Shown here: positions 27,680 to 37,781 of the stretch, piece by piece | How the letters are laid out: every line of letters starts with the position of its first letter | How positions within the stretch are numbered: the first letter of the stretch is position 1 | Assembly: GCA_017651315.1 (NCBI GenBank) | Contig: JAGCDE010000030.1 | Span: 94,360 to 158,359 of the forward strand | DNA: 64,000 nt | Direction of reading: 5' to 3' | DNA from: Bacteroidaceae bacterium | GTDB lineage: Bacteria; Bacteroidota; Bacteroidia; Bacteroidales; Bacteroidaceae | Notes under the pieces: generated by a model | Seen by the model: only the letters and a program-made list of their open reading frames with translations | The model's database searches: none | What the model was told of the DNA's origin: nothing | Made by a program: the position numbers and the translations under genes

Positions 27680-29026
27680 TTAAAGCGCTTTGACACATGC
27701 CTTGAACTGGTCACCACGGTCCTCATAGCTCCTGAAGAGATCGAAACTCGCGCAGCACGGACTCAGCAGTACGATCTCGCCCTTCTTTGCCATTCGATAG
27801 GCAGCATCCACGGCATCCTTCATTGACTGCACATCGGCTACCGGAAGGCCGAAACCGTCAAAGAAGCCATGCAGTTTCTCATTATGCAGGCCAAGATAGA
27901 CCAGTCCGCAACACTTCTCCTTCACCAGATCCGCTATCTCGCTGTAGTCATTTCCCTTATCCTTGCCACCCAGGATCAGTACGCACTTGACAGGCATACT
28001 CTGGAGAGCGTACCAGCAACTGTTCACATTGGTAGCCTTGGAGTCGTTGATGAAATCAATTCCGTTCACCCTGGCCACACGTTCCAGCCTGTGTTCCACA
28101 CCCTGGAAACTCTGCAAGGCCTTGCGTATTGTCTCGGACTTGATGCCGGCTATGTTAGCCGATATACCGGCGGCCATGGAGTTGTACAGATTATGCTTTC
28201 CTCTCAGAGCCAGGGACTCCTGCTCCATGTTGAACGCATACGGCTTGTTGAAATAGAGCGTGCCATCCTCCACGTATGCGGCCAGATCCTCTCTCTTAGC
28301 CTCGGCAAATGGATATAGAGTCGCCTTGAGACCGTATCTCTTCAGTTCCCGGGTTATTATCGGGTCATCGCTCCAATATACGAAAGCGTCATCACTCGTC
28401 TGGTTTCTGATAACCCTCATCTTGGCATCCACATAATTCTGCATCTCATGGTCATAACGGTCCAGATGGTCTGGTGTTATGTTCATCAGGATGGCTATGT
28501 CGGCTTTGAAATCATACATGTTGTCTAACTGGAAACTGCTCAGTTCGATCACATAATAATCATAATTCTTCTCTGCAACCTGCCATGCCAGACTGCTGCC
28601 GATGTTTCCGGCCAGTCCCACATTCATTCCGGCCATCCTGAAAATATGGTAAATAAGCGACGTGGTGGTGGTCTTGCCGTTCGATCCTGTTATACATATC
28701 ATCTTTGCATTGGTATAACGTCCGGCGAACTCTATCTCGGAGATTATAGGCGTACCCTGTGCCATCAGTTTCTGTATTATCGGAGCCTCCTTAGGTATTC
28801 CGGGACTCTTGATAACCTCATCCGCCTCGAGGATACGCTCTTCAGTATGATGCCCCTGTTCCCACTCTATCCTACGGGCATCCAGCGCATTACGGTAGTA
28901 ATCCTTTATCGCCGAAAGGTCCGAGACAAAGACATCGAAACCTTTTGCCTTGGCCAATATGGCGGCACCCGTACCACTCTCTCCGGCCCCTAAAACGACA
29001 ATTTTCTTCTGTGACATAGCATTCAT
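27680..29026 (-). CDS. murD: UDP-N-acetylmuramoyl-L-alanine--D-glutamate ligase
   Basis: A 448-residue Mur ligase that adds D-glutamate to UDP-MurNAc-L-Ala in the cytosol. Marks: the N-terminal IVVLGAGESGTGAAILA, the ATP-binding GSNGKTTTT at 114-122, ITPDHLDRYDH near 203 and NDSKATNVNS near 330. The ATG at 29026 overlaps the mraY stop by four bases (ATGA), which supports this start over the ATG three codons later. It lies between mraY and ftsW. Confidence 0.95.
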   Translation of the reverse strand: MNAMSQKKIVVLGAGESGTGAAILAKAKGFDVFVSDLSAIKDYYRNALDARRIEWEQGHHTEERILEADEVIKSPGIPKEAPIIQKLMAQGTPIISEIEFAGRYTNAKMICITGSNGKTTTTSLIYHIFRMAGMNVGLAGNIGSSLAWQVAEKNYDYYVIELSSFQLDNMYDFKADIAILMNITPDHLDRYDHEMQNYVDAKMRVIRNQTSDDAFVYWSDDPIITRELKRYGLKATLYPFAEAKREDLAAYVEDGTLYFNKPYAFNMEQESLALRGKHNLYNSMAAGISANIAGIKSETIRKALQSFQGVEHRLERVARVNGIDFINDSKATNVNSCWYALQSMPVKCVLILGGKDKGNDYSEIADLVKEKCCGLVYLGLHNEKLHGFFDGFGLPVADVQSMKDAVDAAYRMAKKGEIVLLSPCCASFDLFRSYEDRGDQFKACVKAL

Positions 29027-30309
29027 CTGATTTTCAAGGTCAATATTGTTAATGCTGCAAGACCTATGCTTATGATCCAGGTCCTGAGTGTTATTTTAGT
29101 CTCGAACTGAAGTTTGGAATCATTGCCAGCAAACCTGACGGTACTGCCCGGGTCACACTTCTGCACCTGTTCCATGCTGGTGCGGAAATGGTCATGGATG
29201 GGAGTACGTTTCCATAGCCGGCGGTGCACTCCTTTCTTCTTACCGCTCTTGTAATACATTCTCTGGCAGATTACAGACAGGCTCTCCACGAGGAACACAC
29301 CACATAATATGGGCAGCAGGAGCTCCTTGTGGATACACAGGGCGGCGACAGCTATTATGCCTCCTATGGTAAGGCTTCCCGTATCACCCATGAAAATCTG
29401 GGCCGGGTATGAGTTGTACCACAGGAATCCCACCAGAGCACCCACAAAGGCGCTAAGATAGACCACCACCTCCTGGCTGCCCGGAATATACATCAGGTCA
29501 AAATGGCTTGCGGCAATCACGTTGCTGGATACATAAGCCAACACCCCCAATGTTATACCAACGATTGCAGAATTACCCGCCGCCATACCGTCCATACCGT
29601 CATTCAGGTTTGAGCCATTGGATACCGCAGTCACAATGAACAGCGTGAGGAGCACGAAAAAGATCCATCCCGCCTTGTATTTGTTGTTCTCCCCTAACCA
29701 ACCGAAAGCATCGGCATAGTTCAGGTTATGGTTCTTCAGGAAAGGGATGGTGGTACGGGTCGATTTCACATCAGGAGTCTTGATCACCATCTCAGTATTG
29801 TTCTCTATCCGGATATCCACTTTCTCGTTGATCACCACCTGGGGGCTGTAACGCAAAGTGAGGCCGACTATCAGGCCGAGAGCGAGCTGTCCCGCCACCT
29901 TGATCCATCCGTTCAAGCCATCCTTGTTACCTCGGAAGGTCTTGATATAGTCATCGGCAAAACCTATTGTACCAAGTAAAAGAGTGGTGACAAGCATGAG
30001 CAGCATATAGACATTACGGAGATCGCCTATCAGAATACATGGTACCAGTATGGCCACTATTATGATGACTCCACCCATTGTAGGCACCCCTTTCTTCCCC
30101 ACTCCGAACGGATCCAGCTTGGGATCCCGCTGGGTTTCGGAGATGTTACGCCTCTTCAGCATGTCTATGAAATGGCTGCCGAACCAGCTTGCCATGAATA
30201 TCGACACTACAAGCGCGAATATCGACCTGAAGGTAATGTACTGGAACATTCCTCCGCCGGGAATGTCTATCCCCCTGCTCCTGATATAATCTATCAGACC
30301 GTAAAGCAT
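29023..30309 (-). CDS. mraY: Phospho-N-acetylmuramoyl-pentapeptide-transferase
   Basis: A 428-residue integral membrane enzyme that makes lipid I from UDP-MurNAc-pentapeptide and undecaprenyl phosphate. Catalytic motifs: GFADDYIK near 115, NLNDGMDGMAAG near 240, MGDTGSLTIGG near 305 and the final RRLWKRTPIHDHF near 360. A periplasmic/extra segment with IRIENNTEMVIKTPDV near 170 makes it longer than proteobacterial MraY, as is usual for Bacteroidetes. It follows murE by 7 bases and overlaps murD by four. Confidence 0.95.
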   Translation of the reverse strand: MLYGLIDYIRSRGIDIPGGGMFQYITFRSIFALVVSIFMASWFGSHFIDMLKRRNISETQRDPKLDPFGVGKKGVPTMGGVIIIVAILVPCILIGDLRNVYMLLMLVTTLLLGTIGFADDYIKTFRGNKDGLNGWIKVAGQLALGLIVGLTLRYSPQVVINEKVDIRIENNTEMVIKTPDVKSTRTTIPFLKNHNLNYADAFGWLGENNKYKAGWIFFVLLTLFIVTAVSNGSNLNDGMDGMAAGNSAIVGITLGVLAYVSSNVIAASHFDLMYIPGSQEVVVYLSAFVGALVGFLWYNSYPAQIFMGDTGSLTIGGIIAVAALCIHKELLLPILCGVFLVESLSVICQRMYYKSGKKKGVHRRLWKRTPIHDHFRTSMEQVQKCDPGSTVRFAGNDSKLQFETKITLRTWIISIGLAALTILTLKIR

Positions 30310-30316
30310 ATCTGTT

Positions 30317-31771
30317 TCAGTTCAAAAAAGATTCCCTGACAACCTCATGGTCGTCAAAATGATGTTTTACTCCCTTTATCTCCTGATAATCCTCATGTCC
30401 CTTTCCCGCAATGAGAACCACATCGCCGGCCTCGGCCATCATGCAGGCTGTACGTATGGCCTCACGGCGATCCACGATGGTTATCACCTTCTGCATATCC
30501 TCCCTTGTAAGACCTGCAAGCATGTCATTGATTATGTCACCCGGCTCCTCAAACCTCGGGTTGTCCGATGTTATTATCACCTTGTCACTGTATTTCACAC
30601 ACTCCTGCGCCATCAGCGGACGCTTCCCTTTGTCACGGTTACCTCCGGCACCGGCGACCGTGATTATCCGCCCCTTGCCTCCCGACACATCCGCTATGGT
30701 GGTAAGCACGTTCGCAAGGGCATCGGGAGTGTGGGCATAATCCACGATGGCGGTGAATCCCTTAGGGGAACGGATGGCATCGAAACGCCCGTTCACCGGA
30801 GTAAGGGTACTCATGACAGTCAGCACCTCCATCGGGTCACGCCCCAGCATACATGCAGTCCCATATACCGCCAGCAAGTTGCTCGCGTTGAACCTACCTA
30901 TGAAACGGAAGAAAGCTTCGCGGCCGTTTATCTCAAGCAGCATACCATCAAACCCGGATTCCATAAGCCTGCCCTTGAAATCGCTCATGCTCCTTAGTGA
31001 GTATGTCATCACCTTGGCCTTAGTGTTCTGGGCCATGACAAGTCCGTTGCGGTCATCAAGATTGGTCACCATGAAAGCATCCTTCCCGAGAGAGTCGAAG
31101 AACATCTTCTTTGCCTTGAGATAGTTTTCAAAGGTCTTATGGTAATCCATGTGGTCACGGGTAAGGTTCGTGAAAACCCCTCCGGCAAACTTGAGTCCGC
31201 CTATGCGTTTCTGCACAATAGCGTGGGAGCTGCACTCCATGAATACATATTTGCATCCCTCATCGGCCATGCGTCCCAACAGCCTGTTGAGTGTCACTGC
31301 ATCGGGAGTGGTATGGTCGGCAGGTACCGGCTCACCGTCTATGTAGTTGCAAACCGTGGAGAGCAGGCCGCATTTGTATCCCATCTTGCGGAACATATCA
31401 TACAGTAAAGTGGCAGTCGTGGTCTTTCCGTTCGTTCCGGTAACACCAACCAGCCTGACCTTGTCAGTCGGGTTTCCGAAGAAACGTGTCGATACCGGCC
31501 CCACTGCATCCTCGCAGTCCGGTACCTGGATAAATGTCACGCCCTCTGCCGGCTCCTCCGGCAGTTGCTCGCAAAGGATAGCCACAGCGCCGGCATTCAC
31601 AGCCTTGGGAATAAACTGATGCCCGTCAACCGTGTTTCCCCTGATAGCCACAAACAGACAACCCTGCACGACCCTTCTTGAGTCAAGCTGGATATCAGTG
31701 ACAAGGACACCGGCATCGCCTGTCACCCTGACACCCTTCAAATCCCGGACAAGTTCATCAACTCTCATCAT
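30317..31771 (-). CDS. murE: UDP-MurNAc-L-Ala-D-Glu--2,6-diaminopimelate ligase
   Basis: A 484-residue Mur ligase. The ATP loop GTNGKTT is near residue 112 and the amino-acid selectivity motif DNPR near 403, which in this family marks meso-diaminopimelate as substrate, so the peptidoglycan should be of the meso-DAP type. [19 protein letters not shown] and GKGHEDYQ are also present. I choose the ATG at 31771 (MMRVDELV); a GTG at 31780 would overlap the ftsI stop by four bases and is an alternative. mraY follows 7 bases after the stop. Confidence 0.93.
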   Translation of the reverse strand: MMRVDELVRDLKGVRVTGDAGVLVTDIQLDSRRVVQGCLFVAIRGNTVDGHQFIPKAVNAGAVAILCEQLPEEPAEGVTFIQVPDCEDAVGPVSTRFFGNPTDKVRLVGVTGTNGKTTTATLLYDMFRKMGYKCGLLSTVCNYIDGEPVPADHTTPDAVTLNRLLGRMADEGCKYVFMECSSHAIVQKRIGGLKFAGGVFTNLTRDHMDYHKTFENYLKAKKMFFDSLGKDAFMVTNLDDRNGLVMAQNTKAKVMTYSLRSMSDFKGRLMESGFDGMLLEINGREAFFRFIGRFNASNLLAVYGTACMLGRDPMEVLTVMSTLTPVNGRFDAIRSPKGFTAIVDYAHTPDALANVLTTIADVSGGKGRIITVAGAGGNRDKGKRPLMAQECVKYSDKVIITSDNPRFEEPGDIINDMLAGLTREDMQKVITIVDRREAIRTACMMAEAGDVVLIAGKGHEDYQEIKGVKHHFDDHEVVRESFLN

Positions 31772-31776
31772 ATACG

Positions 31777-33957
31777 TCACATTGACAACGATAAATATAT
31801 TCTGTCACCCTTGCGGAAAGGAGCCCGCCCGGGCAGACTCTGGCTTCTCACCCGGCCGACGCCCTGCAGTTCCACCCTCAATCCCGCATTCTCAAGTATG
31901 TACAAGGCATCCTGTGCACCCATTCCTATCACATTGGGCACCACATTTTCCCTCTCCGTAATCCTGGTCATGCGGTATGCCGCCGAATCCAATGCATACG
32001 ACCCCCATACGATGGAGTCCTTCTCCTTCCACTCAGCATTCATGCCGAGCCCCCTGAGTACAGTACGGGTGCTGTTCATATCACCGGAAAGCACTCTGGG
32101 CATGAACTCGTGAACTGAATCGGCCGCCTCTGCCACACTGCGCAGGTTCCGACTTGCCATAACCTTCTCCGAAATCTCGTGGAACACCGGGGCAGCCATG
32201 GTTCCGCCACCGGCGGCTCCGCCCGAAGTCCTTATAGACACAATGCAGGTATATTGCGGATCATCGGCCGGGAAATATCCGCAGAACGACACCATGTGGG
32301 TTTTCGTCCCGCTCTTGTAACCTGCCGCACCCTGAGACAGCTGGGCGGTTCCGGTCTTGCCGGCCACCTTGAAGTGGGCTGAGGCAGCCCTGCGTCCGGA
32401 ACCTCCATTGACCACACCCTCAAGCATGAACTTGATCTCCTCCAGTGTCTTGGGCTTGCACATCTGCTCCCGCACTACATTCACAGGGAAACTCTGCACT
32501 GTCTCTCCCTCATGCCTCACCTCGGTAACAAGCCTCGGTGCAACCATTTTTCCTCCATTGGCTATTCCGTTGTAGAAAGCCAGGGTGTTGATTACAGGCA
32601 ACTGGGTGTTGTATCCTATGGACATCCATGGAAGTCTGGTTGCGTCCCAATAACCGTCCCTGCGTATGACAGGTGCACCGGTTCCTATAAGCTGCAAGTC
32701 GAAATGGGTATTGATCCCTGTCCTGTAAATACCGTCCACGAATGACTCCGGATTGTTCTTGTAAGCCGCGGTAATCAGTTTGGAGGTACCTATATTGCAG
32801 GAGTTCTTGATTATCCCGGGCACGTCAAGCCATCCGTATCCGTGTCCGGCATCGGTCATCACCGCACCGCCACCGAATCCTGTATATCTTCCCCACTCGC
32901 AGAACACGCTGTCTGTCAGTGATATCTTCCCGTCATCAAGCGCTACCATCATTGATACGGGCTTGAAAGTGGAACCCGGTTCGAATATATCCTTGACGGC
33001 ATTGTTCTGTATCTCCTGATAGCCGTTCTCAGTCTTGCTCATGCTTGCGATTGCCTTGATGTCACCCGTCTTCACCTCCATCAGGACAGCTATACCTGAA
33101 ACGGCATTCACCTGTTCCAGTTCCTTGCGCAGCGCCACCTCAGTGAAATCCTGCATATCCACATTTATTGTGGTCACAATGTCACATCCGTCAATCTGAG
33201 GGATATCGGCCACAACATGGGAGACATTCTGCACCTTCTCTATATGACCCACTCCCGGAGTTCCCCTCAACAGAGAATCGAACGACAGCTCCAGCCCGTA
33301 ACGTGCGGAATCCTTTCCCGCAAACATATCGCCCAATGTACGGGAGGCAAGAGCCCCAAAAGGCTTCTGTCTGGAAATCTTGGACTCTGCACTGAAGAAC
33401 CACCCTTCGTTTCTGGGTCTGAGCCACACGAATCCCGCCAGAGTCTTGTACTGGTTATATGATATCGGATATGAATTGCGGGATACTCCGGGCAGAAGTG
33501 GCCAGGAATGCCGTGTCCTGGATGACCGTCCGCTCATGTAATGTTGCCTGAACTGTGAAACCGAATACTGCGGGAACACCTCATGCATCTGTTGGCAGAA
33601 CTCGTCGATATGCCTCTCGAAAAGCGTGTCTTTCCTGTACTGGTCAGACTGGGCACGTTTCTCGTTCTTCTCCTTCTCGGATGTGGCGAAATCCAGAAAC
33701 ACGCGATACTGCTTCATGCTGCTCGCCAGCAGCAGCCCCTCATCACTCAGGATGTTGCCACGACGTGGGTCTATCACGCGGTTTGCAGGAACAAGGTTAT
33801 CCTTCACATCATTCCAGTATGTCCGCTCACCGAACATGACTATAGCCATCTTGACAATAATCAGGATGCCCCAGAACATCACGAACAGGAACATGGTCAG
33901 GTATCTGCGTGACACTCTTCTCTTCTCTGAATTCTTCTCTTTTACTCTTGCGGACAT
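31777..33957 (-). CDS. ftsI: Class B penicillin-binding protein FtsI with PASTA domain
   Basis: A 726-residue septal transpeptidase. One N-terminal transmembrane segment ([20 protein letters not shown]), a pedestal domain, and the transpeptidase domain with active-site motifs STFK near residue 329, SCN near 386 and KTGT near 532. A C-terminal PASTA domain (about 672-726, beginning [20 protein letters not shown]) is unusual for Gram-negative FtsI in general but common in Bacteroidetes. It cross-links septal peptidoglycan together with FtsW. It is 4 bases after the ftsL stop. Confidence 0.93.
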   Translation of the reverse strand: MSARVKEKNSEKRRVSRRYLTMFLFVMFWGILIIVKMAIVMFGERTYWNDVKDNLVPANRVIDPRRGNILSDEGLLLASSMKQYRVFLDFATSEKEKNEKRAQSDQYRKDTLFERHIDEFCQQMHEVFPQYSVSQFRQHYMSGRSSRTRHSWPLLPGVSRNSYPISYNQYKTLAGFVWLRPRNEGWFFSAESKISRQKPFGALASRTLGDMFAGKDSARYGLELSFDSLLRGTPGVGHIEKVQNVSHVVADIPQIDGCDIVTTINVDMQDFTEVALRKELEQVNAVSGIAVLMEVKTGDIKAIASMSKTENGYQEIQNNAVKDIFEPGSTFKPVSMMVALDDGKISLTDSVFCEWGRYTGFGGGAVMTDAGHGYGWLDVPGIIKNSCNIGTSKLITAAYKNNPESFVDGIYRTGINTHFDLQLIGTGAPVIRRDGYWDATRLPWMSIGYNTQLPVINTLAFYNGIANGGKMVAPRLVTEVRHEGETVQSFPVNVVREQMCKPKTLEEIKFMLEGVVNGGSGRRAASAHFKVAGKTGTAQLSQGAAGYKSGTKTHMVSFCGYFPADDPQYTCIVSIRTSGGAAGGGTMAAPVFHEISEKVMASRNLRSVAEAADSVHEFMPRVLSGDMNSTRTVLRGLGMNAEWKEKDSIVWGSYALDSAAYRMTRITERENVVPNVIGMGAQDALYILENAGLRVELQGVGRVRSQSLPGRAPFRKGDRIYLSLSM

Positions 33958-33961
33958 TTTT

Positions 33962-34291
33962 CTACTCTCCCAAATCGTATGCCGGTTCAGTGGCGATAAC
34001 CAATCCCGAACCGTTGGTGGTGACTATCTTCTCTATGTACGACGGCTTGCTTTTGGCCGAAACGTCGCTGGTGGTGTTCAGGGTCTGGTACTCGAGATCC
34101 ACAAGCTCCCTGCGCAATCTCTCGGCCATGACCTGGTCACGCTGATATCCGTACCTGTTGCCGATATATATCACAATGCAGAGCAGTATCTCAGCGACAA
34201 GCAGCAGATTCCTTCTCACGAAATCCGATATCCTGTCGCTTGTAAGCGATTCCAACCGCATCATCCTCTCTTTTTTCCTATCCACGCTCAT
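33962..34291 (-). CDS. ftsL: FtsL-like divisome protein
   Basis: A 109-residue protein with a basic N-terminal part, one transmembrane segment (NLLLVAEILLCIVIYIGNRY, about residues 28-47) and a helical stretch with AERLRRELVDLEYQTLNTTSDV, the plan of FtsL. Sequence identity in this family is very low, so the call rests on position (between rsmH and ftsI), size and topology. It overlaps the rsmH stop by four bases (ATGA) and precedes ftsI by 4 bases. Confidence 0.8.
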   Translation of the reverse strand: MSVDRKKERMMRLESLTSDRISDFVRRNLLLVAEILLCIVIYIGNRYGYQRDQVMAERLRRELVDLEYQTLNTTSDVSAKSKPSYIEKIVTTNGSGLVIATEPAYDLGE

Positions 34292-35196
34292 ACTCTCTCT
34301 GCAATTCTGAGTTTTGCACTCCGGGAACGGGGGTTGTCAGCCTGCTCTCCGGCATCGGGTGTCACGGGCTTCCCTATACAACGGAACGGCACCTCCCTGT
34401 TTCCATAGAAATCCGTCTTGACCTCGCCCTCTATATTACCGCTCTTCATAAGGTTCTTCACCATGCGGTCCTCTATGGAATGATAGGTTATAACCACAAG
34501 CCTTCCGCCCTTTTCAAGCAGCCCGACCGAAGAGCAGAGCATCTCCCTCAGCGCGTCAACCTCATGGTTCACCTCCATCCTGATTGCCTGGAACACTTTG
34601 GCCAGGTCCTTTTTCTCACGCTCACGTCCTATCTCCGGCCGGACAGCCTCCACCAGACCGGTAACAGTCTCTATACGTCTGTTTGTACGGTATCTCACCA
34701 CCGCCCTCGCCAACTGACGGCCGTTGTAAAGCTCTCCGTAAAGCCGGAACAGTCTCGCCAGGTTTTCCTCCGTATAGTCATTCAGCACATCGGCTGCCCT
34801 CAATCCCTCCTTCTGGTTCATACGCATATCCGCAGGACCGTCAAAACGGAACGAGAAACCACGTGAACTGTCATCAAAATGATGCCATGAAACCCCCAGG
34901 TCGGCAAGTATCCCGGTCAGACGTTCATGACCGTACCATCGCATGAAATTGCGCATGTAGCGGAAATTGCCATATACGAATGTGAAGCGGGAATCCCCGG
35001 GTATGTTATTCCGGGCATCGGCATCCTGGTCGAATCCGTAAAGGAGCCCTTTCGGACTCAGTCGTGACAATATTTCGCGGGAATGGCCGCCACCGCCGAA
35101 CGTGGCATCGGCATAGACCCCGTCAGGGTCGGTAACGAGTCCATCTACACTCTGTTTAAGAAGGACCGGTACGTGATATGTCCCTTTAATGTCCAA
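34288..35196 (-). CDS. rsmH: 16S rRNA (cytosine1402-N4)-methyltransferase
   Basis: A 302-residue SAM-dependent methyltransferase that modifies C1402 in the 30S P site. It starts YHVPVLLKQSVDGL, has the SAM motif DATFGGGGHSREIL near 30, GFDQDADA, ILADLGVSWHHFDD near 94 and the closing SRSAKLRIAERV. No ATG or GTG is in frame between the upstream stop and YHVPV, so translation must start at the TTG at 35196. It is the second gene of the dcw cluster, 25 bases after mraZ, and overlaps ftsL by four bases. Confidence 0.93.
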   Translation of the reverse strand: MDIKGTYHVPVLLKQSVDGLVTDPDGVYADATFGGGGHSREILSRLSPKGLLYGFDQDADARNNIPGDSRFTFVYGNFRYMRNFMRWYGHERLTGILADLGVSWHHFDDSSRGFSFRFDGPADMRMNQKEGLRAADVLNDYTEENLARLFRLYGELYNGRQLARAVVRYRTNRRIETVTGLVEAVRPEIGREREKKDLAKVFQAIRMEVNHEVDALREMLCSSVGLLEKGGRLVVITYHSIEDRMVKNLMKSGNIEGEVKTDFYGNREVPFRCIGKPVTPDAGEQADNPRSRSAKLRIAERV

Positions 35197-35221
35197 AGTT
35201 CCCGTATGTATTTTGATAGTG

Positions 35222-35677
35222 TCACTCTGTCATAAACCTTTTAAGACTCTCGGCAAACTCATCATCATTCAGGAAAGCCTCGCCGTTCTCCTGTCCGGCG
35301 GTCTTCGAAGCCCATATCTCTATGGTCTGCTCCATGCCCACAAACAGGACATCCTGATCTATCCCCACCCTTTCAAGCATCTGTTTGGGCAGAAGGATAC
35401 GGCCGCTGCCGTCAAGCTGCACCTCCTGAGCCTCAGACACCAGTTTCCTATAGACCATCTGCTGGTTCCCGTCAAAACGGTTCAGACGGGCACGCACACT
35501 GGCAACCTCCTCCTCCCAGCGGGATGAAGGATAGACCACAAGACAGTCCTCAAAATAATCTTTGCGGACCACCAGTGTCTGCTGACCGGACTGCTGCAGA
35601 ATGCGGCGGAACCCGGCCGGCATAAACACCCTGTTCTTGGAATCCAGACGTGCCGGAAACTGGCCTATGAAACTCAT
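35222..35677 (-). CDS. mraZ: Transcriptional regulator MraZ
   Basis: A 151-residue protein with two AbrB-like SpoVT domains: residues about 5-50 (FPARLDSKNRVFMPAGFRRIL) and about 80-125 (VQLDGSGRILLPKQMLERVG), each carrying the DxxGRxxxP-like motif that contacts DNA; in the first copy DSKNRVFMP is the equivalent. MraZ binds repeated GTGGG boxes in front of its own operon and represses the dcw cluster. Three such boxes lie upstream (35724-35748). The ATG at 35677 is fixed by the family start MSFIGQF. The C-terminus is acidic. Confidence 0.93.
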   Translation of the reverse strand: MSFIGQFPARLDSKNRVFMPAGFRRILQQSGQQTLVVRKDYFEDCLVVYPSSRWEEEVASVRARLNRFDGNQQMVYRKLVSEAQEVQLDGSGRILLPKQMLERVGIDQDVLFVGMEQTIEIWASKTAGQENGEAFLNDDEFAESLKRFMTE

Positions 35678-35704
35678 ATTTTGCCGATAATCAATAATCG
35701 GTTT

Positions 35705-35712
35705 CAAAGTTA
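35705..35712 (-). promoter_or_regulatory. dcw operon promoter, -7 element
   Basis: TAACTTTG on the minus strand matches TAnnTTTG, 27 bases before the mraZ ATG. The region where a -33 element would lie is occupied by the MraZ boxes. Confidence 0.6.
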
Positions 35713-35723
35713 TACAAAATCCA

Positions 35724-35748
35724 CCCACTTTCACCCACTTTTCCCCAC
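35724..35748 (-). promoter_or_regulatory. MraZ operator: three GTGGG boxes at 10-base spacing
   Basis: On the minus strand GTGGG occurs at 35744-35748, 35734-35738 and 35724-35728, exactly 10 bases (one helical turn) apart. This is the known MraZ binding pattern in other bacteria. The boxes cover the position upstream of the -7 element, so bound MraZ would block RNA polymerase. Confidence 0.85.
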
Positions 35749-35808
35749 TTTTTAAATAAAAAAGTTTTAAACAGTCTGTTGAAAACCCAGCCGACTGTCT
35801 ATCAGACA

Positions 35809-35846
35809 ATTGGCCTGAGCCAGTCAAATCACCGGTTCAGGCCAAT
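35809..35846. repeat. 10-bp inverted repeat between the SulP gene and mraZ
   Basis: ATTGGCCTGA (35809-35818) pairs perfectly with TCAGGCCAAT (35837-35846) over an 18-base loop. It may be the end of the SulP transcript; no T tract follows on that strand. Confidence 0.4.
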
Positions 35847-35913
35847 AACAACCTGTTCATAACACAGAGATACGGGTGACGTGCCTTCGCCTGTCGGCAC
35901 TTCCGCAATCCCG

Positions 35914-37617
35914 TTACTCGGAAAGGATCTCCTCCGCCCGTTTAAGGGCGATGTTTATGTGACTGCAAATATTCTCCTTACCCACAATCTCATCCATCCC
36001 TGCATCCCGGATAACCTTCATGACCTGGGGGTTGACTCCGGACAGGACCACCTTGACGCCCATCTGCGAACACATGCGGCACATGTTGGAAAGGTTGTGC
36101 ACACCTGTTGAATCAATGAACGGCACCTTTCGCATACGGATTATGCGCACCTTGGCCCGGCCGCCCATATCGCCCATCATCTCTTCGAACTTGTTGCCTA
36201 TCCCGAAGAAATACGGACCGTTTATCTCATAGACCTTCACACCTTCCGGAATTATCAGGTGATCCAGATTACCCTGAACGTCCGAATCGGCAATCGGGTC
36301 AATCTCATCGCTCAATACGGACACATTGGTAGTCTCGGCCATACGCCTCATGCAGAGCAGGCAGGCAATCAGCACACCCACCTCGATAGCTACGGTCAGA
36401 TCGAATATCACAGTCAGGAAGAACGTGACCAGCAGTACGATGATATCGGACTTGGGGTTCTTGAATATGGCCCTGAAACTGCGCCATTCACTCATGTTGT
36501 AAGATACCACAACCAGTATTCCCGCCAGACAGGCCATCGGGATGAACTTGACTAACGGCATAAGGAACAGATATATGAGAGCAAGCACAATTGCATGGGC
36601 AATGCCGGCTACAGGGGTGCGCCCGCCATTGTTTATGTTCGTCATTGTACGTGCAATCGCACCGGTGGCGGGAATTCCGCCTATCAGCGGTGAAACCATA
36701 TTGGCTATCCCCTGGGCCACAAGTTCCTGGTTGCTGTCATGACGGTCACCTATCACACCATCGGCCACAGCAGCCGAGAGCAATGACTCTATGGCTCCCA
36801 GCATAGCAATCACAATGGCCGGCTGGGCAAGATGCCGTACATTATCCCAGGTAAGGGAGGGGACCTCGGCCTGAGGCAACCGGGTGTTTATGGAAAAACG
36901 GTCACCTATGGTCTCTATCCCATTAACGCCCAAACTTTTAAGCGCCAGACACAGAATAGTCATCAGGATTATGGCCACAAGCGAACCCGGCAGTTTCCTG
37001 TTAATCCTCGGGGTGAACATTATTGTCAGTATGCTCAGCACCCCTATGAACAGCGACCACCAGCTCATCGTGTCCCAATGCCGGAAATATACCACCCATT
37101 TATCGATGAATCCGGCCGGAACACTCTCCACCTGAAGCCCGAAAAGGTCCTTGACCTGTGTGGCGAATATCGTCAGCGCAATACCGCTCGTGAAACCCAC
37201 AATAATAGGATAAGGTATATACTTTATGATTGTACCTAACTTCAGCACTCCCATCAGGATAAGGAAAGCACCCGCCATGAAAGTGGCCACAAACAGCCCG
37301 TTCATGCCATAGTCCTGGATGATACCATATACAATGACTATGAAAGCACCGGTAGGTCCGCCTATCTGAACCTTGCTCCCGCCAAAGAACGATATAATGA
37401 AGCCTGCCACGATAGCAGTGAGAATACCCGCCTCCGGAGTTGCTCCGGAGGCAATGCCGAACGCAATGGCAAGCGGCAGAGCCACAATACCTACAATTAC
37501 ACCTGCAAGCAGGTCCTGTACTAAAGTCTGTTTGTCATAGCCGTTCTTCAGAGTTGAGAACAGTTTAGGCTGGAAACCTCTGGGATTCATAATGTTAACA
37601 TCATTTTTGCCGGCCAT
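35914..37617 (-). CDS. SulP-family anion transporter with STAS domain
   Basis: A 567-residue polytopic inner-membrane protein. The N-terminal ~420 residues hold the SulP/SLC26 core with repeated hydrophobic helices and the conserved VGIVALPLAIAFGIASGATPEAGI start, GGSKVQIGGPTGAFIV, and the IGGIPATGAIARTMTNINNGGRTP motif near 335. The C-terminal STAS domain (about 455-560) has VYEINGPYFFGIGNKF and the DSTGVHNL motif. SulP proteins carry sulfate, bicarbonate or dicarboxylates; the substrate cannot be read here. It stands alone between the dcw cluster and a BlaI operon. A candidate -7 element lies 38 bases upstream. Confidence 0.9.
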   Translation of the reverse strand: MAGKNDVNIMNPRGFQPKLFSTLKNGYDKQTLVQDLLAGVIVGIVALPLAIAFGIASGATPEAGILTAIVAGFIISFFGGSKVQIGGPTGAFIVIVYGIIQDYGMNGLFVATFMAGAFLILMGVLKLGTIIKYIPYPIIVGFTSGIALTIFATQVKDLFGLQVESVPAGFIDKWVVYFRHWDTMSWWSLFIGVLSILTIMFTPRINRKLPGSLVAIILMTILCLALKSLGVNGIETIGDRFSINTRLPQAEVPSLTWDNVRHLAQPAIVIAMLGAIESLLSAAVADGVIGDRHDSNQELVAQGIANMVSPLIGGIPATGAIARTMTNINNGGRTPVAGIAHAIVLALIYLFLMPLVKFIPMACLAGILVVVSYNMSEWRSFRAIFKNPKSDIIVLLVTFFLTVIFDLTVAIEVGVLIACLLCMRRMAETTNVSVLSDEIDPIADSDVQGNLDHLIIPEGVKVYEINGPYFFGIGNKFEEMMGDMGGRAKVRIIRMRKVPFIDSTGVHNLSNMCRMCSQMGVKVVLSGVNPQVMKVIRDAGMDEIVGKENICSHINIALKRAEEILSE

Positions 37618-37654
37618 TTACCGGCATTATTCCAATACTTTCCTATTTCGGCCG

Positions 37655-37662
37655 CAAAATTA
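37655..37662 (-). promoter_or_regulatory. Candidate -7 element for the SulP gene
   Basis: TAATTTTG on the minus strand matches TAnnTTTG, 38 bases before the ATG. A palindromic repeat begins 29 bases further upstream; no clear -33 TTG. Confidence 0.45.
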
Positions 37663-37690
37663 CAGAATTTCGGGCTTCATTTTAAGGATA

Positions 37691-37734
37691 TGTGTTGATT
37701 TGTTCCGTGAATATGGTCAAATCAGAACAGATTC
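37691..37734. repeat. Palindromic GATTTGTTCC repeat, copy 3
   Basis: Left half TGTGTTGATTTGTTCCGTGA followed by ATATGGTC; right half AAATCAGAACAGATTCC is the reverse complement of the GAATCTGTTCTGATTT form. This is a short version of the palindrome seen at 546, 16671 and 47664, lying in the gap between the divergent SulP and BlaI genes. Confidence 0.55.
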
Positions 37735-37781
37735 CGCCCGGCAACCGTTAACATAAGTTAAATAACAACGGAGCGAATTAG

